64,000 nt of DNA from Oxalobacteraceae bacterium OTU3CINTB1 (GTDB taxonomy: Bacteria; Pseudomonadota; Gammaproteobacteria; Burkholderiales; Burkholderiaceae_D). The stretch's first letter is position 1. Each line of letters starts with the position of its first letter. The stretch is taken from NCBI GenBank assembly GCA_024123955.1, contig CP099652.1:3410001-3474000 (forward strand). The letters are read 5' to 3'. Below the pieces are notes generated by a model, which was given only the letters and a program-made list of their open reading frames with translations, ran no database searches and was not told the DNA's origin. The position numbers were made by a program, and so were the translations under genes. Below, piece after piece: positions 1-8,273 of this stretch.

Positions 1-704
1 GCGCCTTCCTTGCCGTACAGCGTGGCAAGGCCGGTCGAGCCCAGCGCCGGGCGCAAGGTTTCCGGCAACTGGATGACGGCCTCGCGCTGGCCGGCGCGGG
101 CGAGGCGCACGACGACTTGGCCGGCGGCGACCACCTGGCCGGGCTCGACCAGCGTTTCCATGACGACGCCGTCGGCGTCGGCCAGCAGTTCGCCGTAGCG
201 GCTGGCGTTACGGGCCACCTCGGCCTGGGATTCGGCCGCGTTGAGCTGGGCCTTGGCGGCGTCTGCGGCCGCCTTGACCTGGTCGTAGGCGGAGGCCGAA
301 ATCGCGCCGGTGCCGCGCAGGTCGCGGTAGCGCGCTTCCTCGTCGGCCGTTTGCCGTGCGCGTGCGCGGGCGGCGGCGACCGTCGCGAGCTGCGCGTTGG
401 CCGCCAGCTTCAGGTCGACGGGATCGATCCGCATCAATGTCTGTCCGCGCTTGACGTGTTGCCCGGCGTCGACCAACCGCTCCAGGACTTTGCCGGAGAC
501 CCGGAAGCCCAGATCGCTTTGCACCCGCGCGGCGACGGTGCCGGTGAAACTGCGCGAGGCTGCGTCATCCGTCCCCTGGACGATGGCCGTGCGCACCAGT
601 GGTGCGGCGGTGCGCGGGTCGGGCGGCGTCTTGTCGCCGCAGGCGGCGAGCGCGAGCGGCAAGACGGCGAAGACGGTGGAGAGAGCGAAGCGATGGCCGA
701 GCAT
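1..704 (-). CDS. RND efflux periplasmic adaptor (membrane fusion protein), N-terminal part
   Basis: The gene runs off the left edge of the window, so only about 234 N-terminal residues are seen. The start at 704 gives MLGHRFALSTVFAVLPLALAAC, a lipoprotein signal whose lipobox ends in Cys. It is followed by the biotinyl-lipoyl-like stretch typical of AcrA/MexA adaptors (GTVAARVQSDLGFRVSGKV, then RGQTLMRIDPVDL) and an alpha-hairpin region. Family role: it links an inner-membrane RND pump to an outer-membrane channel. It lies downstream of the TetR gene on the same strand with its own operator-like palindrome. The outer-membrane partner is divergent at 1499; the pump itself is presumably just outside the window. 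Confidence 0.9.
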   Translation of the reverse strand, partial: MLGHRFALSTVFAVLPLALAACGDKTPPDPRTAAPLVRTAIVQGTDDAASRSFTGTVAARVQSDLGFRVSGKVLERLVDAGQHVKRGQTLMRIDPVDLKLAANAQLATVAAARARARQTADEEARYRDLRGTGAISASAYDQVKAAADAAKAQLNAAESQAEVARNASRYGELLADADGVVMETLVEPGQVVAAGQVVVRLARAGQREAVIQLPETLRPALGSTGLATLYGKEG

Positions 705-747
705 GGGAATCCCGTGGAGAACTGAACAGGGTCCCATTTTGTAACCA

Positions 748-771
748 GTGACCAAATTTGTCAATGGTCAC
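748..771. promoter_or_regulatory. Probable TetR operator upstream of the adaptor gene
   Basis: Inverted repeat with 7-bp perfect arms (GTGACCA / TGGTCAC) around a 10-bp centre, 44 bp upstream of the adaptor start. Its TGACAAATTTGGTCA core resembles the TGACGATTTGGTGA arms of the palindrome at 1443-1485. I infer that the same repressor binds both sites. Confidence 0.6.
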
Positions 772-789
772 ATCAAATTGGCGGTAGGT

Positions 790-1407
790 TTACGGCGACA
801 GGCTGCGCAGCACCAGGCTGGAAAGCAGCGCCGGCGCCTCGGCGGTGTGATCCAGACTGTGCTGTAAGAGCAGGGGGTTCAGATACGGACGCATCACCAG
901 ATGGATCGCCGCCGCCGCCTCGTCGAGTGGGGTCTTGCGCTCGAAATCCTCGCTCTCCCGGCCTTGGCGCAGCACGTCCTGCAGCAGCATCCGGATACGT
1001 TCCTCGTAGGCGCGCGCCGCCGGCCATTGCTCCGTCGCGGCCGAGGCGGCGATGTCGTACAGCTTGCGGTCCTCGAAGAACAGGCGCAGGCTCGATTCGA
1101 CAGCGGTCTTGAACAGGCGCCGCAGCTTCTCGGGCGGCCGGTCGGCGCCGTCGACGGCGGTCCGGATATCGGCTTCGATCTCGCGCAGGCAATTGGCGCA
1201 GATCTGCTCCCCGATGGCCTGCTTCGATTCGAAGAACTTGTAGATATACGCCTTGGAAAAACCGATGGCCTTGGCGAGGTCGGAGACGGCGGTTTTTTCG
1301 TAGCCGTACAGACGGAAATGGTCGGTCGCGGCGGCGACGATCTGGTCGCGCACGTCGTGGTCGGCGGGGCCGCGCGCGTTGGCCGAAGGGGTGCTTGGTT
1401 TGGTCAT
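790..1407 (-). CDS. TetR/AcrR-family transcriptional repressor of the efflux system
   Basis: A 205-residue protein. The N-terminal helix-turn-helix (about residues 17-65) contains the typical TetR block DLAKAIGFSKAYIYKFFESK; the C-terminal two thirds is the variable ligand-binding/dimer domain. I start at the ATG at 1407 rather than further upstream because a longer version would run through the operator at 1443-1485. The gene lies between the adaptor and the divergent outer-membrane factor, with a palindrome on each side. It therefore most likely represses both and itself, and is released by a pump substrate (inference from the family). Confidence 0.88.
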   Translation of the reverse strand: MTKPSTPSANARGPADHDVRDQIVAAATDHFRLYGYEKTAVSDLAKAIGFSKAYIYKFFESKQAIGEQICANCLREIEADIRTAVDGADRPPEKLRRLFKTAVESSLRLFFEDRKLYDIAASAATEQWPAARAYEERIRMLLQDVLRQGRESEDFERKTPLDEAAAAIHLVMRPYLNPLLLQHSLDHTAEAPALLSSLVLRSLSP

Positions 1408-1442
1408 GTGGTTTAGCTTACTCGGTGTTTCAAGATTGTACA

Positions 1443-1485
1443 ACGAGTGACGATTTGGTGATATAGTCACCAAATCGTCACTCGT
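1443..1485. promoter_or_regulatory. Perfect 19-bp inverted repeat, operator between tetR and the outer-membrane factor
   Basis: Two perfect 19-bp arms (beginning ACGAGTGACGATTTGG) separated by TATAG. The site lies in the 91-bp divergent region, ending 13 bp before the ATG of the outer-membrane factor. Both position and symmetry fit a TetR-type operator controlling both genes. Confidence 0.8.
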
Positions 1486-1498
1486 CGTGGAAAACCCC

Positions 1499-2989
1499 AT
1501 GCTGCTCAAACGCTCTCTCCTGATCATTGTCGCCGCCGGTGCGGCCGGTTGCGCCGTCGGACCGGATTACACCCGTCCCGCCACGCCTTTGCCGGAGCGC
1601 TACCTTGGACAAGCTGCCGTCGAGCAGCGCCCGGCCGCCGCCAGCGCCGACCTCATCGCCTGGTGGGACGGCTTTGGCGATGCGCAGCTGACCCGCTACG
1701 TGACGCTGGCGCTTGCGCAGAACCTGGATCTGGCGCAGGCGGCGGCCCGGGTGGCCCAGGCGCGGGCCGGTGTCGGCGCGGCGAACGCGGCGCTGCTGCC
1801 GTCCGGCACCGTCAGCGCGCAAGGCGCGCGCGCCTACCAGTCGGTGGAAACACCGTTGGGGCGGGTCTTGAATTCGCAGCCGGATTTTGATCGTCACGGC
1901 AGCTCCTACGAGGCCAATCTGGGTGTGGGCTGGGAATTGGACGCGTTCGGCGGCCTGCGCCGGGGGCGCGAGGCGGCACTGGCCGACTATCAAGCCTCGG
2001 AGGCCGGCGCGGTCGCGACCCGTTTGGCGGTGGCGGCGCAAACCGCCGATATCTATATTGGTATCCGCGGCCTCCAAACCCGCCTCGACATCGCGCGCGG
2101 GCAGGTGAGGACGCAGCAGGAACTGCTGTCAACGCTCAACCTGCTATACGGCAAAGGATTGGCCGCCGAACTGCAGGTGCGGCAGGTCGAGGGCGCGCTG
2201 GCCCAGGTGCGCGCCTCGGTGCCGGTGCTCGAAGCGGCGCTGGACACGGCCATGAACGCGCTCGACGTGATGCTCGGCACGGCGCCGGGTACCCATCGGG
2301 AAGAGCTGGCGCAGCAGGGGGCGGCGACACCGGCCCCGATACCGGCCGCACCACGTATCGCGGCCGCCGGTTCGCCGGGCGACCTGCTGCGGCGCCGGCC
2401 CGATCTGATCGTGGCCGAGCGCCGCCTGGCGGCGTCGAACGCGCGCATTGGCGTTTCCATCGCCGAGTACTATCCCAAGCTGTCGTTGAGCGGATTGATC
2501 GGCAGCGCCACCTCTGTGTCCGGCGGCAACCTGTTCTCCAGCGGCGCCAGTCAGGCGGCTGGGGTGCTGGGCTTGCGCTGGCGCTTGTTCGACTTCGGCC
2601 GCATCAACGCCCAGATCGACTTGGCCAAGGGCCAGGAGGCCGAGTCCCTGGCCGCCTACCGCCTCGCCGTGCTGCGCGCCACCGAAGAGGTGGAGAACGC
2701 CTTTTCGGCGCTGGTCAAACGCGAGGACCAGGCCGGCGTGCTGGCGCAGGGCGTGGACTCGCTCGCCAAGGCCAGGGGCGCCTCTTTCGCGGCCTATCAG
2801 AAAGGCGTCGTCAGCCTGATCGAGGTGCTGCAAGCGGACGAAAACCTGCTGCGCGCCACCGATATGCGAGCCCAGGCGCGAACCGAGTCCGCCCGCGCGG
2901 CGGTGGCGGCCTTCAAGGCGCTCGGCGGCGGCTGGCAGGCGGAGCCAGCAGAACCAGCAGAACCAGCGAAGGCGGTCGCCGCCAGATAA
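1499..2989 (+). CDS. RND efflux outer-membrane lipoprotein (NodT/OprM family)
   Basis: About 496 residues starting MLLKRSLLIIVAAGAAGC, a lipoprotein signal with the lipid-modified Cys at the end. The next residues, AVGPDYTRP, are the family hallmark. Two repeats of the outer-membrane-efflux fold follow, with the usual LRRRPDL and YYPKLSLSGLIG motifs. Family role: trimeric beta-barrel/alpha-tunnel exit duct for an RND pump. An in-frame GTG at 1487 would add four residues and overlap the operator; the ATG with GGA seven bases upstream is preferred. The C-terminus carries a short repeated EPAEPAEPA stretch. Divergent from its presumed repressor and partner of the adaptor at 1-704. Confidence 0.92.
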   Translation: MLLKRSLLIIVAAGAAGCAVGPDYTRPATPLPERYLGQAAVEQRPAAASADLIAWWDGFGDAQLTRYVTLALAQNLDLAQAAARVAQARAGVGAANAALLPSGTVSAQGARAYQSVETPLGRVLNSQPDFDRHGSSYEANLGVGWELDAFGGLRRGREAALADYQASEAGAVATRLAVAAQTADIYIGIRGLQTRLDIARGQVRTQQELLSTLNLLYGKGLAAELQVRQVEGALAQVRASVPVLEAALDTAMNALDVMLGTAPGTHREELAQQGAATPAPIPAAPRIAAAGSPGDLLRRRPDLIVAERRLAASNARIGVSIAEYYPKLSLSGLIGSATSVSGGNLFSSGASQAAGVLGLRWRLFDFGRINAQIDLAKGQEAESLAAYRLAVLRATEEVENAFSALVKREDQAGVLAQGVDSLAKARGASFAAYQKGVVSLIEVLQADENLLRATDMRAQARTESARAAVAAFKALGGGWQAEPAEPAEPAKAVAAR

Positions 2990-2996
2990 GCCGGTT

Positions 2997-3028
2997 GGGC
3001 GCCTCACCGACGGGGCGCCCGTTTGACT
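2997..3028 (+). terminator. Possible intrinsic terminator after the outer-membrane factor
   Basis: A 7-bp GC stem (GGGCGCC at 2997-3003, GGCGCCC at 3014-3020) with a 10-base loop, followed by GTTTGACTTTT. The T-run is imperfect, so this is tentative. Confidence 0.45.
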
Positions 3029-3050
3029 TTTCCCTCAAAGCGCGAGACTA

Positions 3051-3074
3051 TATTGTGAAAACGTTTTCACAATA
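3051..3074. promoter_or_regulatory. LacI/GalR-type operator in front of the GH9 gene
   Basis: A perfect 24-bp palindrome centred on CG; its half is TATTGTGAAAAC. The form (GTGAAAACGTTTTCAC) is typical of LacI/GalR-family sites. It lies 14 bp before the TTG start and overlaps a possible -10 (TATATT at 3049). No LacI-type regulator is present in the window. Confidence 0.75.
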
Positions 3075-3087
3075 AAGAGGAGCACAG

Positions 3088-4866
3088 TTGAGACCAGCCC
3101 CAATCCGCCTAGCCGCCGCGCGCGCAATCAACGCCATGATGGTATCGCTGTCGTTGTCTGCTGCCGCCGGCCACGTCCATGCGGCGCCCGCCGCATCGCC
3201 CGGCAACCTGGAGATCAAGCTCGACCAGATCGGTTATCTCCCCGGATCGGCCAAAGTCGCCGTGGTCCCGAACGTGGACGGCGCCGCCTTCACCGTCGTC
3301 AAGGCGGGCAGCGACACCGTGGTGATGCGCGGCACGCTGGGCGCGGCGGCGGCCTACGCGCCGGCCGCCGAGACCGTTCGCCTGGCCGACTTTAGCGCGC
3401 TGGCGACGCCGGGACGCTATCAGTTGCGTGTGGCCGGCGTGCCGGATTCGGCGCCGTTCACAGTCGGCGCCGATGTCTACCAGGCGCTCAACGCCGCCGC
3501 CATCAAGGCCTATTACCTCAACCGCGCCGGCATCGCCTTGCCCGAGAAGCATGCCGGGATCTTCTCCAGGAAGGCCGGCCATACGGACACCAACGTTCTG
3601 ATCCATGAATCGGCCGCCAGCGCCGCGCGTCCGGCCGGCACCGTCATTTCCAGTCCCAAGGGCTGGTACGACGCCGGCGACTACAATAAATACATCGTCA
3701 ACTCGGGCATCACCACTTATACATTGCTGGCGGCCTACGAAGACTTCCCGCAGTTTTACAAGACGCAGAACCTCAACATCCCCGAGAGCGGCAACGGCAT
3801 TCCCGACCTCCTCAACGAGGTGTTGTGGAACCTGGACTGGATGCTCACCATGCAAGACCCGGCCGATGGCGGCGTCTACCACAAGCTGACCGACAAGTCG
3901 TTCGACGGCATGGTGATGCCCGACCAGGCCAGGCAGCAGCGCTACGTGGTGCAGAAGACCACCGCTGCCGCGCTCGACTTCGCCGCCGTCATGGCGACCG
4001 CCAGCCGGGTGCTGAAACCGTACGACGCCAAGCTGAACGGGATCTCGGCGCGCGCACTGGCCGCGTCCAAGGCCGCCTGGCAGTGGGCGCAGAAAAACCC
4101 GGCTGTCCCGTATCGCCAGCCCAAGGACATCCGCACCGGCGAGTACGGCGACGCCAACGTGAGCGACGAGTTCGGATGGGCGGCGGCCGAACTGTATATC
4201 ACCACCGGCGAAGACGCCTATTACAAGGCGATGTCGGCGCCCGCGCTGAAGGCGACCATTCCCTCGTGGAGCGACGTCGGCGGGTTGGCCTGGATGTCGC
4301 TGGCGCGCCACCGCAAGCAGCTGACGCCAGCCGCCGACCAGGCGCTGATCGCCGCCAGGATCGACGGCCTGGCCGACGGTCTGGCCAAGGTGTGGAAGGA
4401 CTCGGCCTACGGCATCACCATGCAAACCGGCGACTTTGTCTGGGGCAGCAGCGCGGTGGTGTTGAACCAGTCGATGATGCTGCTGCAAGGCTACCGCCTG
4501 AACGGCAAGCGCGAGTATCTGCAGGCGGCGCAGTCCGGATTGGACTATGTGCTTGGCCGCAACGCGGTCGGCACCTCCTTCGTCACCGGCTATGGTTCCC
4601 GGTCGGCGCAGCACCCGCATCACCGGCCGTCGGTGGCGGACGGCGTCGTCGCGCCCGTACCCGGCTTCCTGGTCGGCGGGCCTCAGCCGGGCCAGCAGGA
4701 CAAGGGCGATTGCCCCGCGTCCTATCCGTCGGCGGTGCCGGCCAAGTCCTGGCTGGACCACGCCTGCTCCTACGCCAGCAATGAAATCGCCATCAACTGG
4801 AACGCGCCGCTGGTGTATGTGTCGGGGGCGATCCAGGTGTTGACGCCGGCGCCGGCGAAGCCGTAG
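3088..4866 (+). CDS. Glycoside hydrolase family 9 endoglucanase with N-terminal cellulase Ig-like domain
   Basis: 592 residues. The TTG start at 3088 is chosen because AGAGGAG lies just upstream; it gives a secretory signal peptide ending near GHVHA. Residues ~45-130 form the Ig-like CelD_N domain (LDQIGYLPGSAKVAVV). The GH9 (alpha/alpha)6 barrel follows, with GWYDAGDYNKY (catalytic base Asp near residue 197), ESGNGIPDLLNEVLWNLDW, the LGRNAVGTSFVTGYG...HPHHRPS block and YASNEIAINWNAPLVY (catalytic acid Glu near 565). Family role: inverting hydrolysis of beta-1,4-glucans such as cellulose. It stands alone behind a LacI-type palindrome, suggesting induction by a sugar. Confidence 0.93.
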   Translation: MRPAPIRLAAARAINAMMVSLSLSAAAGHVHAAPAASPGNLEIKLDQIGYLPGSAKVAVVPNVDGAAFTVVKAGSDTVVMRGTLGAAAAYAPAAETVRLADFSALATPGRYQLRVAGVPDSAPFTVGADVYQALNAAAIKAYYLNRAGIALPEKHAGIFSRKAGHTDTNVLIHESAASAARPAGTVISSPKGWYDAGDYNKYIVNSGITTYTLLAAYEDFPQFYKTQNLNIPESGNGIPDLLNEVLWNLDWMLTMQDPADGGVYHKLTDKSFDGMVMPDQARQQRYVVQKTTAAALDFAAVMATASRVLKPYDAKLNGISARALAASKAAWQWAQKNPAVPYRQPKDIRTGEYGDANVSDEFGWAAAELYITTGEDAYYKAMSAPALKATIPSWSDVGGLAWMSLARHRKQLTPAADQALIAARIDGLADGLAKVWKDSAYGITMQTGDFVWGSSAVVLNQSMMLLQGYRLNGKREYLQAAQSGLDYVLGRNAVGTSFVTGYGSRSAQHPHHRPSVADGVVAPVPGFLVGGPQPGQQDKGDCPASYPSAVPAKSWLDHACSYASNEIAINWNAPLVYVSGAIQVLTPAPAKP

Positions 4867-5002
4867 CGGGCCGCCAGCGCGCATGTGGTGTGCGGTGGCG
4901 CACATACTGGGAAAATGCAAGGCGCGTACTACTTGTGTGGGATTCGATGGCGTGGGATTTCGATTATGATGGGCTTCGTTGCTAGTGTGTCATGCCCGGA
5001 TA

Positions 5003-5998
5003 ATGAAAATACGCCCAAACCCATTCCTGTTGTCGAGTCTTCTTCTCTGCTCCGTGCTTTCCTCCGCGCCGGTGAGCGCGGAGGAGGGCCATCTTTCCCT
5101 CATGGTGCAAAACGATGTGTTCGTCGGCAGCGATGGCGGCGGTTACACCAGTGGCATCACGCTGTCGCGCCTGCGCAGCGTGTCTCCCGGTGAGATGTCC
5201 ATCGCGCCGCTGCCGGTGGTTGGAACGGTGGCGCCGTGGCTCGGCGTCGGTCCGGCTGCGCTGACCCGGTTTTCGCTCAGCCAGATCCTGGTGACGCCGC
5301 GCGATATCACCCGCAAGGAGCCCGATCCGTTCGACGCGCCTTATCTGGGCGCGCTGTGGCTGGGCGCGGGGCAGGTGTCGGTCGACGGCGACGTGGCGGA
5401 CATGCTCGGCATGCGCCTCGGCGTCATCGGGCCGGCGGCCGGCGGGCGCCGCGCGCAAACGCTGATCCACCGCGTGATCGGCTCGGATCGTCCGGAAGGC
5501 TGGGATTCGCAGGGGCCGACGCGCCTGCTGCTTGGTGTGGAGCGCTACAGGGCGTGGCGCCTGGCTTCGGCCGGCGCCGACGACGGGCGGCCGCATGCGG
5601 ACGCGATCGTGTCCGCCGGCGCCACCGCCGGCAACCTGCAGTCGTCGATCGGCGCCAGCGTTCTGCTGCGCTACGGCACTGGACTTCAACGCAACTTCCC
5701 CAGCGCCATCCACCAGGAAATACGCGGCGGCGATCCGGTTTTCCTGGGCAACGGCTGGTTCGTGTATGCGGGCTTGATCGGCGACAGGGTGTTTACGCAC
5801 GCGGGGATCGGCAGGAACCACTATCCGGAAAACAATATCGCTGAACTGCGCCGTAACCAGACCGTGGCGCTGGCGGGCATCGCCTACGGCTTCAAGAGCG
5901 CGTCGGTATCGTTCTCGTTACAAGACGCCAGTCCGCTGATCACCTCCAACGGCAAGCGCGAACCCTACGGGTCGCTGACCTTGACTATACCGTGGTGA
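5003..5998 (+). CDS. LpxR-like outer-membrane lipid A deacylase (DUF2219 family)
   Basis: 331 residues with a signal peptide ending APVSA. The mature N-terminus EEGHLSLMVQNDVFVGSDGGGYTSG carries the Asn-Asp pair and the Y-T-x-G turn of the LpxR family. QTLIHRVIGSDRPEGWDSQ supplies the conserved His region, and the C-terminus alternates like a beta-barrel and ends in SLTLTIPW. LpxR homologues remove the 3'-acyloxyacyl group of lipid A in the outer membrane. I start at the ATG at 5003, since the upstream TTG reading adds residues with no signal-peptide character. Monocistronic; the next gene is convergent, 15 bp away. Confidence 0.8.
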   Translation: MKIRPNPFLLSSLLLCSVLSSAPVSAEEGHLSLMVQNDVFVGSDGGGYTSGITLSRLRSVSPGEMSIAPLPVVGTVAPWLGVGPAALTRFSLSQILVTPRDITRKEPDPFDAPYLGALWLGAGQVSVDGDVADMLGMRLGVIGPAAGGRRAQTLIHRVIGSDRPEGWDSQGPTRLLLGVERYRAWRLASAGADDGRPHADAIVSAGATAGNLQSSIGASVLLRYGTGLQRNFPSAIHQEIRGGDPVFLGNGWFVYAGLIGDRVFTHAGIGRNHYPENNIAELRRNQTVALAGIAYGFKSASVSFSLQDASPLITSNGKREPYGSLTLTIPW

Positions 5999-6013
5999 TG
6001 CGGGCGCGTCGCG

Positions 6014-8146
6014 TCAGGCGGTCGTCTGGCGCAGCATCGTCAGCAGCTCGGTCAACACCACCGGCTTGAGCAAATGGTGGTCGAAGCCGGCGGCGCGCGA
6101 ACGGGCGCGGTCTTCGGCGGCTCCCCAGCCGGTGAGCGCGGCGAGGGTGACGTTTTCCATGCCCGCGAGCTGGCGCATGGCGCGCGCCGTGGCGTAGCCG
6201 TCCATGCCGGGCATGCCGATGTCGAGCAGCACCACCTGCGGCTGGAACTCCCCGGCGATGGCCAGCGCGGCGGCGCCGTCGTAGGCGACGCGAGTGACAT
6301 GGCCGTCACCTTCCAGTAAATCGCGCAAGGTGTCGGCGGCGTCGTGGTTGTCGTCGGTGATCAGAACGCGCAGCGGGGCTGCCGGGTTCCTTTGGCTTGT
6401 GGCCGGCGGCTGCGTTGCCGGTAGCGGCAGGTTGTCAATGGCGGCCAGCGGCAGCCGGATCGAAAACGTGCTGCCCAGGCCGATGCCGGGACTGGCCGCC
6501 TTGACAGTGCCGCCGTGCAATTCGAGCAGCTTGCGCACCAGCGAGAGTCCGATACCCAGTCCGCCTTTGGAGTGGCCGATGCTGCGGCCGACCTGGGTAA
6601 ACATTTCGAAAACGCTGTCGATCGATTCGGGCGGGATGCCGATGCCATTGTCGGCCACGTCGATCATGAGCCCGCCGTCCGCCACGCGCGCCGAGATGGC
6701 GATGCGTCCGCCGTTCGGCGTGTACTTCGCCGCGTTCGACAACAGGTTGCTGAGCACTTGGCTGAGCCTGACGACATCGACATCGACAATGGCCGCCTCG
6801 GCGGGCAGGCTGATCGCCAGCGTATGGCCGGCCGCGTCGAGCAGCGGCTGGCTGGTCTCGACCGCCGAGGCGACCAGCGTCTTGAGCTCCGCGTGCTCCT
6901 TCTTCAGCACCAGCTTGCCGCTGGAGACGCGCGCGATGTCGAGCAGGTCGTTAATCAGATGCACCATGTGCGATACCTGGCGCTCCATCATCGCGCGCAC
7001 GTTGGTCATGGCGACCGGATCGCCGCCGGCCAGTTTCATCAGTTCCAGGCCGTTGCGCACCGGCGCCAGCGGGTTGCGCAGCTCGTGGGCGAGGGTGGCC
7101 AGGAATTCGGATTTGTGGCGGTCGGCCTCGCGCAACGCCTCGGTCGAGCGAACCCGCTCGATGTGCGCCCAGCAGCGCTCCACCACGTCCTCCACCAGCG
7201 CCACCTCGTCGGCCGACCAGGCGCGCGGTTGTTGCTGGTGCACGGCCATCATCGCCACCAGCTTGCCGCCCTTGACCAGCGGACAGCAAATGATGGCCTT
7301 GATGCCGATCTGGTTGAACATCTCGTAGCCGTCCCCGGAGGCCACTTCGGTGTCGACGTTGTTGATCTGCAGGGTTTTGCCCACCCGCAGATTGCCGGTG
7401 GCGCGGCTGCCGAACAGGTCGAGCGAATACACGCCGACGGTGCTAAAGGCGCCCTCGACGGTCCAGTCGTGGCGGATCGTGAAGCGGTCGTTGTCGGCCT
7501 CCAGGTCGGCGTAGGCCACGCGGGTGACGTCCAGGTGCTGACCCAGCAGACGGGTCGTCTCAGCCATGATGGTCTTGGCATCGGCGGCGATGCTGGTGGC
7601 CTTGCCGATGGTGTCGAGCAGGCGCAGGCGCTCCTCGACGCGCTTCTTGCCTGTGGTCTCCGAGCAGACGCAGAAGACGCCGGCCACCGCGCCCGCCTCG
7701 TCGCGCACCGGGCTGACCGAGAACGTCGCGTACATCTGCTCCGGGTAGCCGTGGCGGTGCAGCAGGAAGGGCTGGTCCTCCGCGTAAGTGCAGGCGCCGG
7801 CCATGGCGCCATTCAACATCGGGCCGACCACGTGCCAGATGTCGCTCCAGACCTCGTTGAACGGCTTGCCCAATATTAACTCGGGCTGATCGCCGAGGCC
7901 GCCGAGGATGGGCCGGTAGGCGTCATTGAACAGGAAGTGCAGCCCCGGGCCCCAGGCGATGTACATCGGATGGCTGGAGCCGAGCATGATGCTGACCGTG
8001 GTGCGCAACGCTGGCGGCCAGGCCTCCAGCGGACCTAGTGGCGTCGCCGCCCAGTCGAACGAGCGCAGCAACTCTCCCATGGTCCCGCCCCCGGCGGCGA
8101 AGGCGATGCTGTGGGCGGGGTGGGGCGAGGACTGGTGAGGCGACAT
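6014..8146 (-). CDS. Hybrid sensor histidine kinase with PAS, GAF and C-terminal receiver domains
   Basis: 710 residues, no membrane segment, so a cytoplasmic sensor. Order: PAS-like domain (~30-165, beginning WAATPLGPLEAWPPALRTTV), GAF (~175-335), HisKA with the phospho-accepting His in FLATLAHELRNPLAPVRNG (~353), HATPase with N, G1 (DNGIGIPP) and G2 (GGLGIGLSLVRKLLELH) boxes, and a receiver (~595-705) with the acceptor Asp in VVLLDIGMPGMDGY (~645). This layout is common in beta-proteobacterial orphan hybrid kinases. No output regulator lies beside it, so the target is unknown. ATG at 8146 is preferred over a TTG six bases upstream. Confidence 0.92.
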   Translation of the reverse strand: MSPHQSSPHPAHSIAFAAGGGTMGELLRSFDWAATPLGPLEAWPPALRTTVSIMLGSSHPMYIAWGPGLHFLFNDAYRPILGGLGDQPELILGKPFNEVWSDIWHVVGPMLNGAMAGACTYAEDQPFLLHRHGYPEQMYATFSVSPVRDEAGAVAGVFCVCSETTGKKRVEERLRLLDTIGKATSIAADAKTIMAETTRLLGQHLDVTRVAYADLEADNDRFTIRHDWTVEGAFSTVGVYSLDLFGSRATGNLRVGKTLQINNVDTEVASGDGYEMFNQIGIKAIICCPLVKGGKLVAMMAVHQQQPRAWSADEVALVEDVVERCWAHIERVRSTEALREADRHKSEFLATLAHELRNPLAPVRNGLELMKLAGGDPVAMTNVRAMMERQVSHMVHLINDLLDIARVSSGKLVLKKEHAELKTLVASAVETSQPLLDAAGHTLAISLPAEAAIVDVDVVRLSQVLSNLLSNAAKYTPNGGRIAISARVADGGLMIDVADNGIGIPPESIDSVFEMFTQVGRSIGHSKGGLGIGLSLVRKLLELHGGTVKAASPGIGLGSTFSIRLPLAAIDNLPLPATQPPATSQRNPAAPLRVLITDDNHDAADTLRDLLEGDGHVTRVAYDGAAALAIAGEFQPQVVLLDIGMPGMDGYATARAMRQLAGMENVTLAALTGWGAAEDRARSRAAGFDHHLLKPVVLTELLTMLRQTTA

Positions 8147-8273
8147 GGGCAAACGTTCCGGTGGCGGTGGCTGGTGGCGGGCTTGTTATGGACAAACCCA
8201 TCCCGAAAGGCGAACGATAGCATTTCCTGTCGCCCGAAGAGGGGTTTGTACCGTGCCGTGCGCCCTTCCTGGC

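Noticed and set aside
3109..4920. A 603-codon minus-strand open frame antisense to the GH9 gene
   Set aside because: Composition is that of a high-GC shadow (Arg/Gly/His/Val-rich, no motif), while the plus strand has full GH9 motifs and a ribosome site.
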